Part shown: positions 5,627-11,856 of the stretch, one piece after another
Numbering within the stretch: position 1 is the first letter of the stretch
How the letters are laid out: each line of letters begins with the position of its first letter
Assembly: GCA_031274565.1 (NCBI GenBank)
Contig: JAISPY010000218.1
Location: forward strand, 1-11,886
Origin: Treponema sp.
GTDB taxonomy: Bacteria; Spirochaetota; Spirochaetia; Treponematales; Breznakiellaceae
Length of the DNA stretch: 11,886 nucleotides
Reading direction: 5' to 3'
Made by a program: the position numbers and the translations under genes
The notes under the pieces: model-generated
Database searches by the model: none
Told to the model about the DNA's origin: nothing
The model's input: only the letters and a program-made list of their open reading frames with translations

Positions 5627-7501
5627 ATGTGTGGAATTACCGGATATGTGGGCTATCGGCAGGTTACACCGGTACTGCTTGAGACCCTAAAGAAACTGGA
5701 ATACCGGGGCTATGATTCTGCGGGTATTGCGGTGCTCCATGAGCAGGCATTACTGGTACGGAAGATGAAAGGTCCCCTCAAGGTCCTGGCAGAGCGGCTC
5801 GCGTCTGAAACCATAGAAGGTTCCTTGGGAATCGGCCATACCCGTTGGGCAACCCACGGGGAGCCTTCGGATATCAATTCCCATCCGCATACGGATGTTG
5901 CAGGGCACATTGCCGTGGTCCATAATGGCATTATCGAGAACTATGCCAAGCTCAAGGAATGGCTTCAGGCCCAAGGGGTGGTATTCAGAAGCGACACGGA
6001 CACGGAAGTGATTGCCCATCTTATCAATTATTACTATGGAAAAAATAGAAAAAAACAAGAAAATGACTCCGGTACTGAGGATGCCCTGTTACATGCGGTG
6101 CTGCAGACCCTAACCCGGCTTGAAGGTTCCTATGCCCTGGGGCTTATTGCCATAGAAAACAATGATTTTCCTGATCGGCTCATTGCAGTCCGAAAAGACA
6201 GCCCCCTTATTGTGGGACTGGGAAAGGGGGAGCATTTCATTGCCTCGGATGTGCCCGCGCTGCTGGGGTATACCCGGGAAGTGTATTTTCTTGAAGACCG
6301 GGAAGTGGCGGTACTCTACCGGGACCATGTGGACCTGTTTACCGAGCAGGGGGAGCAGATCCACCGCGCCCCTTCCCATATTGACTGGGATATGGCTTCT
6401 GCGGAAAAAGGGGGCTATGCCCATTTCATGCTCAAGGAAATCCACGAGCAGGCCAAAGCCTTTACCGATACCCTACGTCCCCGGCTTACCCGGGAAGCCC
6501 AGGGCTGGGACATCACCTTGGATGAAATTAAGCTCGATGCTGGTTGGGCTGCGGCGCCTCGGATCGTGATTACCGCCTGCGGAACCGCCTGGCATGCGGC
6601 CATGGTCGGGAAGTATGCCTTTGAGCATTTTGCCCGGATTCCCGTGGAAGTGGATATTGCATCGGAATACCGGTACCGGAATCCGGTATTTAATCCCCAG
6701 GATATTTTTATCGTGATAAGCCAGTCCGGGGAAACCGCAGATACCCTGGCGGCCATGCGGCTTGCCAAGCAAGGGGGCGCCCGGATTCTTGCGATTACCA
6801 ATACGGTGGGCTCAACCCTCTCCCGGGAAGCGCATTTGGTTTTGTACACCTGGGCAGGGCCGGAAATTGCCGTGGCGTCCACCAAGGCTTTTACCACCCA
6901 ATTGCTGTGCCTCTACCTGCTGGCCCTGAAAATCGGGGTCCTGCGTTCCAAGGTTCCTGATGTGGACCGGTATCTCGGGGCGCTCAGGGACATGGCGGAT
7001 AAAGCGGCGCAGATTCTCCACAAACAAGAACTGATCCAGCGCTTCGCTTCCCGGCAGTTTAATAAGGATAAGGTATTCTTCATCGGCAGGCAGTTTGACT
7101 ATGCGGTGAGCCTGGAATGTGCGCTTAAACTCAAGGAAATCAGCTACACCCATTCGGAAGCCTTTGCCGCCGGTGAATTAAAGCACGGCCCCATTGCCCT
7201 GGTGGATACCAACACCCTGGTCGTTGCCCTGGCAACCCAGCGGGAACTCTTTGATAAAATTGTATCAAATATCCGAGAAGTTACCGCCCGCGGGGCAGCC
7301 ACCTGGGTGATCACCTGGGAAGGGGAAACTGTTTTTAATGCCATCGCGGATGAGGTGTTTACCCTTCCGCAAACCGAAGACAGCCTTTCACCCCTCCTGT
7401 CGATCATTCCGGCGCAGCTTTTTGCCTATTACTGTGCGGTCCAGAAGGGAAATGATCCTGACAAACCCCGCAACCTGGCCAAGAGCGTTACGGTGGAGTA
7501 A
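5627..7501 (+). CDS. glmS: Glutamine-fructose-6-phosphate aminotransferase (isomerizing)
   Basis: Makes glucosamine-6-phosphate from fructose-6-phosphate and glutamine in the cytoplasm, the first step to UDP-GlcNAc for peptidoglycan and other glycans. The sequence opens MCGITGYVG, placing the catalytic N-terminal Cys right after the initiator Met. The glutaminase domain shows GHTRWATHG (70-78) and HNG (99-101). Two SIS sugar-isomerase domains follow, with ACGTAWH (317-323), SQSGETADT (365-373), STKAFTTQ (418-425), LKEISYTHSEAFAAGE (502-517) and KHGP (519-522). It ends NLAKSVTVE, with the catalytic Lys at 619. At 624 residues it is slightly longer than the ~609 of E. coli; the excess is mainly a Lys/Asn-rich insert near 138-152 in the glutaminase domain. 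No glmS ribozyme is visible upstream. Confidence 0.98.
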   Translation: MCGITGYVGYRQVTPVLLETLKKLEYRGYDSAGIAVLHEQALLVRKMKGPLKVLAERLASETIEGSLGIGHTRWATHGEPSDINSHPHTDVAGHIAVVHNGIIENYAKLKEWLQAQGVVFRSDTDTEVIAHLINYYYGKNRKKQENDSGTEDALLHAVLQTLTRLEGSYALGLIAIENNDFPDRLIAVRKDSPLIVGLGKGEHFIASDVPALLGYTREVYFLEDREVAVLYRDHVDLFTEQGEQIHRAPSHIDWDMASAEKGGYAHFMLKEIHEQAKAFTDTLRPRLTREAQGWDITLDEIKLDAGWAAAPRIVITACGTAWHAAMVGKYAFEHFARIPVEVDIASEYRYRNPVFNPQDIFIVISQSGETADTLAAMRLAKQGGARILAITNTVGSTLSREAHLVLYTWAGPEIAVASTKAFTTQLLCLYLLALKIGVLRSKVPDVDRYLGALRDMADKAAQILHKQELIQRFASRQFNKDKVFFIGRQFDYAVSLECALKLKEISYTHSEAFAAGELKHGPIALVDTNTLVVALATQRELFDKIVSNIREVTARGAATWVITWEGETVFNAIADEVFTLPQTEDSLSPLLSIIPAQLFAYYCAVQKGNDPDKPRNLAKSVTVE

Positions 7502-7551
7502 GGGTCTGGTCACCCTTAAAATCAAGCACGTGAAAACGGGTCTTTTTGACA
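7501..7551 (+). repeat. 51-base direct repeat, copy 1 (upstream of brnT)
   Basis: Bases 7501-7551 match 8255-8305 at 45 of 51 positions without gaps. The copy begins at the last base of the glmS stop codon. It ends in TTTTTGACA, which contains a consensus -35 hexamer (TTGACA, 7546-7551) and may belong to the toxin-antitoxin promoter; the best -10 at proper spacing, GCTAAA at 7569-7574, is weak. Confidence 0.85.
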
Positions 7552-7641
7552 GGTGAACACGCCCTAATGCTAAAAGTAAAATTGCAGTAAAGCCCTGCTT
7601 GTCCCTTGACTAACACTACAAAAAAGCACTACGCTATAATC

Positions 7642-7962
7642 ATGAAGTTACCCGGCATAGATTGGGATGAAAACAAAAATACAATCAACAAAGCCAAACA
7701 TAAAGGCTTGTCCTTTGAAAGTGCCCAGTATGTTTTTACGGACCCGCAAAGGATAGAGCGCCGGGACGAAAGCGAGGGGAACCTATCCGGGGAAGAACGT
7801 CGCCAAACCCTGGGCATGGTAGATAAGGTTGTAATGGTTGTCTATACGGAAATCGGAGAAACCAAAAAAATCATATCGGCGCGGCTGGCCAATAAACTAG
7901 AAAGAAGGAGTTACTATGGCTATTATCAAATCGACGGCAAAGGCTGGGAGCAAGATTCCTAA
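7642..7962 (+). CDS. brnT: BrnT-family ribonuclease toxin (type II toxin-antitoxin)
   Basis: A 106-residue protein of the BrnT (DUF497) family; characterised members are RelE-fold ribonucleases that halt translation and are neutralised by BrnA. Family marks include an N-terminal IDWDENKNTINKAKHKGLSF (7-26, the WDE-K-N-KH-F pattern), VFTDPQRIERRDE (31-43), EERRQTLG (51-58), VVMVVYTE (63-70) and the IISARLAN..ERRSYY segment (78-92). ATG 7642 is chosen because it gives the usual N-terminal length; the frame runs up to TTG 7606. Neither start has a ribosome site, so translation may be weak or lean on upstream ribosomes. The last 47 bases overlap the antitoxin gene, whose ribosome site lies inside brnT, so the pair is co-translated. 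The C-terminal tail after YY is longer than usual because of this overlap. Confidence 0.88.
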   Translation: MKLPGIDWDENKNTINKAKHKGLSFESAQYVFTDPQRIERRDESEGNLSGEERRQTLGMVDKVVMVVYTEIGETKKIISARLANKLERRSYYGYYQIDGKGWEQDS

Positions 7963-8248
7963 AGAAGTGATTCAAGAAGTAAGGCGCGTGGCTAGAGAAG
8001 CCCGGAAGCACCCGGAGGCATACGACCCCGAATGTCCCCCGAGCTCCCCGCAAGCCCTAGCGGAATTTGCCGCCCAGGCCCGTGAGCTGCGGAAACGGAA
8101 GTCCGCCCCCGTAGTTTCCGTCCGGGTGAAACCGGAGACCTTGGAAAAATACAAAGCCTTGGGGCGGGGATATTCCGGTACCATGGGGGATGTGTTGAAT
8201 TATGTTGCGGATAACCCGGAAATACTTGCAAAGATTTTATACCATTGA
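7916..8248 (+). CDS. brnA: BrnA-family antitoxin
   Basis: The 110-residue partner of BrnT, expected to bind and block the toxin and to repress the module by binding its promoter. ATG 7916 has a strong AAGGAG at 7905-7910, five bases upstream, unlike the toxin. This imbalance fits antitoxin excess. The basic N-terminal part (1-35) is followed by a Pro-rich linker (PECPPSSPQA, 38-47), a helical segment (48-62) and the C-terminal ribbon-helix-helix-like DNA-binding end: VVSVRVKPETLEKYKALGRG (66-85), then YSGTMGDVLNYVADN (86-100). The toxin-first gene order with overlap is the normal BrnT-BrnA layout. The gene stops only seven bases before the second copy of the direct repeat. Confidence 0.87.
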   Translation: MAIIKSTAKAGSKIPKEVIQEVRRVAREARKHPEAYDPECPPSSPQALAEFAAQARELRKRKSAPVVSVRVKPETLEKYKALGRGYSGTMGDVLNYVADNPEILAKILYH

Positions 8249-8254
8249 GATCCT

Positions 8255-8305
8255 AGGGCCTGTGCACCCTTAAAATAAAGCACCTGAAAACGAGTCTTTT
8301 TGACA
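8255..8305 (+). repeat. 51-base direct repeat, copy 2 (downstream of brnA)
   Basis: This is the second copy of 7501-7551, with six substitutions. It again ends in TTTTTGACA and again is followed, after only a few bases, by brnT-like sequence. In copy 1 the distance from repeat to the matching brnT codons is about 190 bases; here it is about 15, which points to a deletion. Confidence 0.85.
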
Positions 8306-8311
8306 CCAATT

Positions 8312-8344
8312 TTTTTTCTTGACCCCCATAGGATAGAGCGCCGG
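8312..8344 (+). pseudogene. Fragment of a second brnT
   Basis: Bases 8321-8344 match 7741-7764 inside brnT at 22 of 24 positions. Read in the same frame, the fragment gives FFLDPHRIERR, against VFTDPQRIERR at residues 31-41 of the intact toxin (8 of 11 identical). The reading frame then diverges and stops at 8378-8380. The toxin N-terminus and the whole antitoxin are missing, so this is a remnant of a duplicated or second toxin-antitoxin unit. Confidence 0.75.
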
Positions 8345-8376
8345 GGAAGGCTTGCGGATACGCTATCTAAAGCGGC

Positions 8377-8405
8377 TTGAGATTACGGGGTTTCTGCGGC
8401 ATACT
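8377..8405 (+). promoter_or_regulatory. Promoter of the leader ORF / MATE transcript
   Basis: TTGAGA at 8377-8382 (5 of 6) and CATACT at 8400-8405 (4 of 6) are 17 bases apart. Transcription would start near 8411-8412, immediately at the ribosome site AAAGGAG (8412-8418) of the 10-codon leader ORF, which supports the leader as the first translated element. Confidence 0.55.
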
Positions 8406-8426
8406 AAGCCTAAAGGAGTAAGATCC

Positions 8427-8459
8427 ATGCGTAAGCTTTGCAGGGGTGTGGGTGGATAA
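8427..8459 (+). CDS. Ten-codon leader peptide ORF upstream of the MATE gene
   Basis: ATG 8427 to TAA 8457-8459 encodes MRKLCRGVGG. It has a full consensus ribosome site, AAAGGAG at 8412-8418, eight bases upstream, and lies just after a good promoter. The same CCTAAAGGAG stretch is repeated before the MATE gene. It is too short to be a functional protein by itself. Codons 4-7 contain the bases that can pair with the MATE ribosome site, so its translation probably matters in cis. No homologue is recognised. Confidence 0.5.
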   Translation: MRKLCRGVGG

Positions 8460-8509
8460 GGGAGACCCCAGGGATAGGGCCGCCCTGCCCTGGAATACCC
8501 CTAAAGGAG
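8436..8509 (+). promoter_or_regulatory. RNA fold able to sequester the MATE ribosome binding site
   Basis: CTTT-(GC)-AGGGGT at 8436-8447 can pair with ACCCCT-AAAG at 8497-8506, ten base pairs with a two-base bulge. This hides the first bases of the MATE ribosome site AAAGGAG (8503-8509). Nested inside is a second hairpin, CCAGGG (8468-8473) with CCCTGG (8488-8493), continued by AGGG/CCCT. A competing pair, GGGGT (8443-8447) with ACCCC (8465-8469), would release the site. A ribosome on the leader ORF would break the long stem. Confidence 0.5.
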
Positions 8510-8519
8510 CGCAACCCGA

Positions 8520-9869
8520 GTGGATACCTTTGAACGGATGACCACCGAGCCGGTAGAAAAACTGGTTTGTCAGATGGCGGTTCCCACCATTACCATTATG
8601 CTCGTGTCTGCCCTGTATAATATGGCGGACACCTATTTTGTCGGTTCCCTGGGTACCAGTGCTACCGCCGCAGTGGGGGTAAGCTTTTCCCTGATGGCGC
8701 TCATCCAGGCGGTGGGATTCTTCTTTGGACACGGCGCGGGGAATTACATTGCCCGCGCCCTAGGCGCGCAAAATTCGCAGGACGCCGCGAAAATGGCTGC
8801 CACCGGCTTCTGTACCGCCTTTAGCATCGGGCTTGTTATGACGGTAAGCGGTACGGTGTGGTTAGCGCCTCTGGCCCGGGTCTTGGGCGCGACCGATACG
8901 AGCTTACCCTATACCTGTGAGTACCTGCGGTTTATCCTCTTGGCAGCGCCTTTCATGGTAAGCTCCCTGCTGCTTAATAATCTGCTCCGTTTCCAGGGCC
9001 GCGCGCTGCTCGGCATGATCGGTATGACCGCTGGCGCCCTCATAAACATCGCCCTGGATTTCCTGTTTATCCTGGTATTACATCAGGGGGTGCGGGGCGC
9101 GTCATTGGCTACCATGATAAGCCAAACCGTGAGCTGCATCGCGCTCTTTATCATCTGTGGTACCGGTGCAGACACGGTACCCATTCTGCTCCGGAATTGC
9201 GTTCCCACCATCGGGAATTATAAGGAAATAGTGCGGGGAGGTATTCCTTCCCTCTTACGGCAAACCTTACTGAGCCTTTCGACCCTGCTCCTCAACCATG
9301 TGGCGGGCCGATATGGGGATGGGGTTGTCGCGGCTATGGCCATTGTCAACCGGGTGTTCATCATGGCCAGTTTCGCCCTCATCGGTTTTGGCCAGGGGTT
9401 CCAGCCCGTATGCGGGTTTAACTACGGCGCTCGGCGATACGACCGGGTCAAGAGGGCCTTCTGGTTTTGTGTCCGCGTCTCCACCACGGTACTCACCGTG
9501 CTGGGCATAGGCTGTTTCATCGCCGCTCCGGGTATTATCGCACTGTTTCGTAAGGATGATCCTGAAGTCATTCGCATCGGCGCCCAGGCGCTCCGGATCC
9601 ATTGCGCTACCTTTCCCCTGGCGGGCTGGATAGTCCTCAATAACATGATGCTGCAGACCATGGGCAAAGCGGTCCCTGCCAGCATCTTAGCCCTGGCCCG
9701 GCAGGGTCTGTTTCTGATTCCCCTGATGGTTATCCTCGTACCGGCCCTGGGGGTTTTGGGAATACAGCTTTGTATCCCCATTACGGATCTCTGCACCTTT
9801 ATACTGGCCCTCCCCTTGGGCATATCCGTATTACATAAGGACCTCGGATCGCAGCAGCGTATCTGTTAG
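8520..9869 (+). CDS. MATE-family multidrug efflux transporter
   Basis: An inner-membrane antiporter of the MATE (NorM/DinF-like) family that exports cationic drugs or metabolites using a sodium or proton gradient; the substrate is unknown. It starts at GTG 8520 (449 residues), with AAAGGAG at 8503-8509. ATG 8538 is in frame but has no ribosome site. About twelve hydrophobic helices fall in two homologous halves. The first opens KLVCQMAVPTITIMLVSALYN (14-34, the family's opening helix) and carries DTYFVGSLGTSA. The second begins at GGIPSLLRQTLLSLSTLLLN (239-258). The GFGQGFQPVCGFNYGARRYDRV region (near 293-314) is the classic MATE motif. Length is normal. It is preceded by a regulated-looking leader and followed by a strong terminator, so it is a single-gene transcript. 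Confidence 0.93.
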   Translation: MDTFERMTTEPVEKLVCQMAVPTITIMLVSALYNMADTYFVGSLGTSATAAVGVSFSLMALIQAVGFFFGHGAGNYIARALGAQNSQDAAKMAATGFCTAFSIGLVMTVSGTVWLAPLARVLGATDTSLPYTCEYLRFILLAAPFMVSSLLLNNLLRFQGRALLGMIGMTAGALINIALDFLFILVLHQGVRGASLATMISQTVSCIALFIICGTGADTVPILLRNCVPTIGNYKEIVRGGIPSLLRQTLLSLSTLLLNHVAGRYGDGVVAAMAIVNRVFIMASFALIGFGQGFQPVCGFNYGARRYDRVKRAFWFCVRVSTTVLTVLGIGCFIAAPGIIALFRKDDPEVIRIGAQALRIHCATFPLAGWIVLNNMMLQTMGKAVPASILALARQGLFLIPLMVILVPALGVLGIQLCIPITDLCTFILALPLGISVLHKDLGSQQRIC

Positions 9870-9941
9870 AAACAGTTAAAAAAGTCCTGGTGGTGATCCA
9901 AAAAGTACGACACATAATTTCTTATACTATCGAGACTGAGT

Positions 9942-9987
9942 GAAACCCTGCGGGGAACCTCGGCCCCCCGCAGGGTTTCTATTTTTT
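9942..9987 (+). terminator. Strong terminator after the MATE gene, between convergent genes
   Basis: A perfect 14-base-pair stem (9942-9955 with 9966-9979) with a 10-base loop is followed after two bases by six T (9982-9987). It ends the plus-strand block. Read on the minus strand it has no T-run after the stem, so it is mainly directional, although it could still help stop the converging zinc transcript. Confidence 0.93.
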
Positions 9988-10014
9988 AATGCGCCCTAGG
10001 CCGCCGGCTTCCCG

Positions 10015-10965
10015 CTAGTAGAGGGCTTCTTGTAAGGCCTGTACATTCTGCGCCATTAAATCATAATACCCTACACCTCGGTCAAAATCCCGTTTCGTAA
10101 TGTTATGCGCTGCATGGAGCAAGCGTTTCTTCGCTCCGGTTTCCTCACAGATCGTATCGGCGATTTTTTCGTTGGAAAGCTCCAGGTGAAATACCACGGG
10201 GATTTCTTCAGATCGGACCTTATCGATCAAGAAGGCCACCGTTGCCGCGCTGCATTCCGTTTCGGTGGAACAGCCGGGGAAGGCCGCAAAATACCTAAGT
10301 CCGTAGGCGTCCGCCAGGTAACGGAAGGGGAAGCGGTCGCCGAACACCAGGGTTTTCCGTTTTGCCCCCTGGATCATCTTCTGAAAGGAAGCGTCCAGTT
10401 CCGTTAATTGGGTAAGATAGGCGCCGGTGTTTTTCTCATAACGGGCTGCGTTGGCCTCATCCCGCCTTTTCAGCACATCGGCGATCTTTCGTACTATAAG
10501 CTTCGCGTTTTGCGGGGATGTCCATACATGTTCGTCGTATTCCGGTTCTTCCGATTCTTCTGCCGCTTCCTCCTCCTGCATCCCTTCCACGATTTCCTCT
10601 TCCACCACCTCCACACAGTCCATGAGGGTGATAATTTCCATACGGCTCGTATCCATGGATTCCAGGATCTGGTCCACCCATGCGTCGGATTCGCCTCCTC
10701 CATACACAAAGACATCGCAGTTTTGTATCTTGATGATATCCTGGGGAGTTGGTTCAAAGGAATGGCTTTCCGCGCCCGGAGGAAGCAGCATGGTGAGGCT
10801 CACCTGGTCCCCGGCAATGTGCCGGACAAAATCATAGGAGGGAAAAATGGTGGTAACCACCGTAAGTTTGCCCGCCTTCGTCTTTCCGGTATCCTTTCGC
10901 CCGCCCGCAGGTAGGGTCATCGTAAGGGATACCAGTACCCCGATAAAAAACGCTATTCGTTTCAT
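10015..10965 (-). CDS. ZnuA/AdcA-like zinc (or manganese) ABC transporter binding protein
   Basis: This is the periplasmic metal-binding component of a cluster 9 ABC importer. The start is ATG at 10965 (316 residues), nine bases after AGGAG (10979-10975); ATG 10971 is only three bases away, and the frame opens upstream to 11022. The signal peptide (1-23, KRIAFFIGVLVSLTMTLPAGG) lacks the lipobox Cys, so the protein is probably free in the periplasm. The first metal His is in SHSFEPTPQD (H68), the second in DEHVW (H146). Where ZnuA usually has a third His, this protein reads FGDRFPFRYL (Asp 210). The loop between H68 and H146, His-rich in classic ZnuA, is Glu-rich here (119-145). FPGCSTETECSA (229-240) and HNIT (287-290) are further subfamily marks. 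Permease and ATPase genes are not in the window. Zinc is favoured by the adjacent Zur-like gene. Confidence 0.88.
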   Translation of the reverse strand: MKRIAFFIGVLVSLTMTLPAGGRKDTGKTKAGKLTVVTTIFPSYDFVRHIAGDQVSLTMLLPPGAESHSFEPTPQDIIKIQNCDVFVYGGGESDAWVDQILESMDTSRMEIITLMDCVEVVEEEIVEGMQEEEAAEESEEPEYDEHVWTSPQNAKLIVRKIADVLKRRDEANAARYEKNTGAYLTQLTELDASFQKMIQGAKRKTLVFGDRFPFRYLADAYGLRYFAAFPGCSTETECSAATVAFLIDKVRSEEIPVVFHLELSNEKIADTICEETGAKKRLLHAAHNITKRDFDRGVGYYDLMAQNVQALQEALY

Positions 10966-11000
10966 ACACATAAACTCCTGATAGATTGAAAGTAAGGTTG

Positions 11001-11035
11001 AGGCAGTTCCAAAATCTGCCATTTTGGAATTGCCT
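11001..11035. repeat. Near-perfect 15-base inverted repeat upstream of the zinc binding-protein gene
   Basis: AGGCAGTTCCAAAAT (11001-11015) faces ATTTTGGAATTGCCT (11021-11035) across a 5-base loop, with one mismatch that is a G-U pair in RNA. It lies in the 113-base gap between the small membrane-protein gene and the ZnuA-like gene. In the minus transcript no T-run follows the stem, so it is more likely an mRNA processing or stability element, a repeat, or a protein site than a terminator. Confidence 0.7.
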
Positions 11036-11052
11036 TAGGTTATTAAATAAAG

Positions 11053-11060
11053 AAAAAAAA
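11053..11060 (-). other. T-run downstream of the small membrane-protein gene
   Basis: On the minus strand eight T residues follow the stop codon of the 99-residue membrane protein by about 18 bases. The preceding stem is weak (an ATGA/TCAT outer pairing only), so this is at best a poor terminator. The remainder of the 113-base gap holds the inverted repeat at 11001-11035 and no convincing promoter. Confidence 0.25.
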
Positions 11061-11078
11061 TGAGCGGCACGGCGTTCA

Positions 11079-11378
11079 TCACCGGTTCATTTTTACGTTT
11101 AACCGCACCGGACTCAAGGGAATGTACTTAACCAGGCCAACCCGTACACCGAGAAGCGAGGTCATACGGACACGGAGGGCAAAGCCGGAATACCCTGCGG
11201 CGGATTTAAGTTGCCGGGAAAAATGCGCCGCCCCCTGTATCAGGAGACAGATGGGACATTCCGCGCCGCAACAGTCGTGATCCCTATGGGCCGCGATAAA
11301 CCGTTCTGAAAGGAGAACCGCGCAAACCAAACAAACCCCCAGGGCAAGGCATATCCACAGGTTGGTCTGCCGGTTCAT
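11079..11378 (-). CDS. Small membrane protein with a His/Cys CPxC cluster, zinc-operon member
   Basis: A 99-residue protein of unknown function. ATG at 11378 is preceded by AGGAG (11391-11387), eight bases upstream, and shares ATGA with the stop of the repressor gene, so it is translationally coupled to it. One membrane helix spans about 7-23 (LWICLALGVCLVCAVLL). Just after it comes the cluster AHRDHDCCGAECPIC (30-44), with H31, H34, C36, C37, C41 and C44, a plausible metal- or redox-active site on the periplasmic face. A second, weakly hydrophobic part (60-90) ends in a basic tail. Similar short proteins with H-x-C-x-CP-x-C beside Fur-family genes are known to me only as uncharacterised. A zinc chaperone or sensor next to the importer is inference. 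The longer frame to 11414 lies inside the repressor gene and lacks a ribosome site. Confidence 0.75.
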   Translation of the reverse strand: MNRQTNLWICLALGVCLVCAVLLSERFIAAHRDHDCCGAECPICLLIQGAAHFSRQLKSAAGYSGFALRVRMTSLLGVRVGLVKYIPLSPVRLNVKMNR

Positions 11379-11821
11379 GGGAGACGCTCCTGGGCTTGAC
11401 CTGCGGCAAGACATTTTTTGCAGGTCCCGTAAAAAACGGTTTTAAGCAGGTTGATTTGAAAATCGTGCGTACTGAGAAGATGCTCCGCAATTTCATCCAG
11501 GAGATCGCAGTCCGCATGGATGAGGCCTCCGCAAATTTCACATTTCAGATGAAAATGCTCCCGGCATGGCAGGTCGATATCGAGGTATTGATAACAGGCG
11601 CTGGTACCGTCCCGTAACACATACTTACGGATCTTCCCCTCGGACACCAATTTTTCTAGGTGCCGGTAGATGGTGGTTTGCCCAATGGCCTCTTCCGTAG
11701 CTTCAAAATACCGTACCAGTTGATTGACCGTTACATGACGGTCCCCCAGAGACCGCAGGTAATCAAGAATACCTTGGCTCTGCCGGGTATGATACTGTAC
11801 CGGACGTTTATGTTCCCCCAT
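11375..11821 (-). CDS. Fur-family transcriptional regulator, probably Zur-like
   Basis: A 148-residue metal-dependent repressor of the Fur superfamily. The N-terminal winged helix includes VTVNQLVRYF (30-39) and the recognition helix IGQTTIYRHLEKL (46-58). The dimerisation domain carries HFHLKCEICG (89-98) and YGTCKKC (131-137), so the structural Cys4 zinc site is C94, C97, C134 and C137. H89, H91, C105 and H119 are candidate sensory ligands. Zur rather than Fur or PerR is inferred from the co-transcribed ZnuA-like gene. The only plausible start is ATG 11821, which has no ribosome site but lies six bases after a -10, implying a leaderless mRNA. Its stop overlaps the next gene (ATGA at 11378-11375), and the palindrome at 11856-11882 suggests autoregulation. 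Confidence 0.9.
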   Translation of the reverse strand: MGEHKRPVQYHTRQSQGILDYLRSLGDRHVTVNQLVRYFEATEEAIGQTTIYRHLEKLVSEGKIRKYVLRDGTSACYQYLDIDLPCREHFHLKCEICGGLIHADCDLLDEIAEHLLSTHDFQINLLKTVFYGTCKKCLAAGQAQERLP

Positions 11822-11827
11822 AGGATG

Positions 11828-11856
11828 AGGGTATCAGGGTATAGCGGGTTTGTCAA
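11828..11856 (-). promoter_or_regulatory. Promoter of the Zur-like operon
   Basis: On the minus strand, TTGACA (11856-11851, perfect consensus) and TACCCT (11833-11828) are 17 bases apart. The -10 is preceded by TG-A, an extended -10. Only six bases (CATCCT) separate the -10 from the ATG, so transcription should begin at or within a base of the start codon. Confidence 0.65.

Noticed and set aside
6415..6897. 160-codon minus-strand ORF inside glmS
   Set aside because: A shadow of a highly conserved coding sequence; its composition is low-complexity and no start signal is present.
7635..7640. Perfect TATAAT as the promoter of brnT
   Set aside because: It ends one base before the ATG, so transcription would start inside the gene, and the nearest good -35 (TTGACT at 7606) is 23 bases away.
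7501..8305. Insertion-sequence or CRISPR interpretation of the two 51-base repeats
   Set aside because: Only two direct copies 754 bases apart; no transposase, no terminal inverted repeats and no regular spacers; the enclosed genes are a toxin-antitoxin pair.
9923..9928. TATACT plus the following hairpin as a tiny RNA gene
   Set aside because: No -35 at suitable spacing; any product would be little more than the terminator stem itself.
10105..10914. Plus-strand ORFs of 100 to 168 codons opposite the zinc binding protein
   Set aside because: They lie fully antisense to a convincing gene, have no ribosome site and show no recognisable domain.
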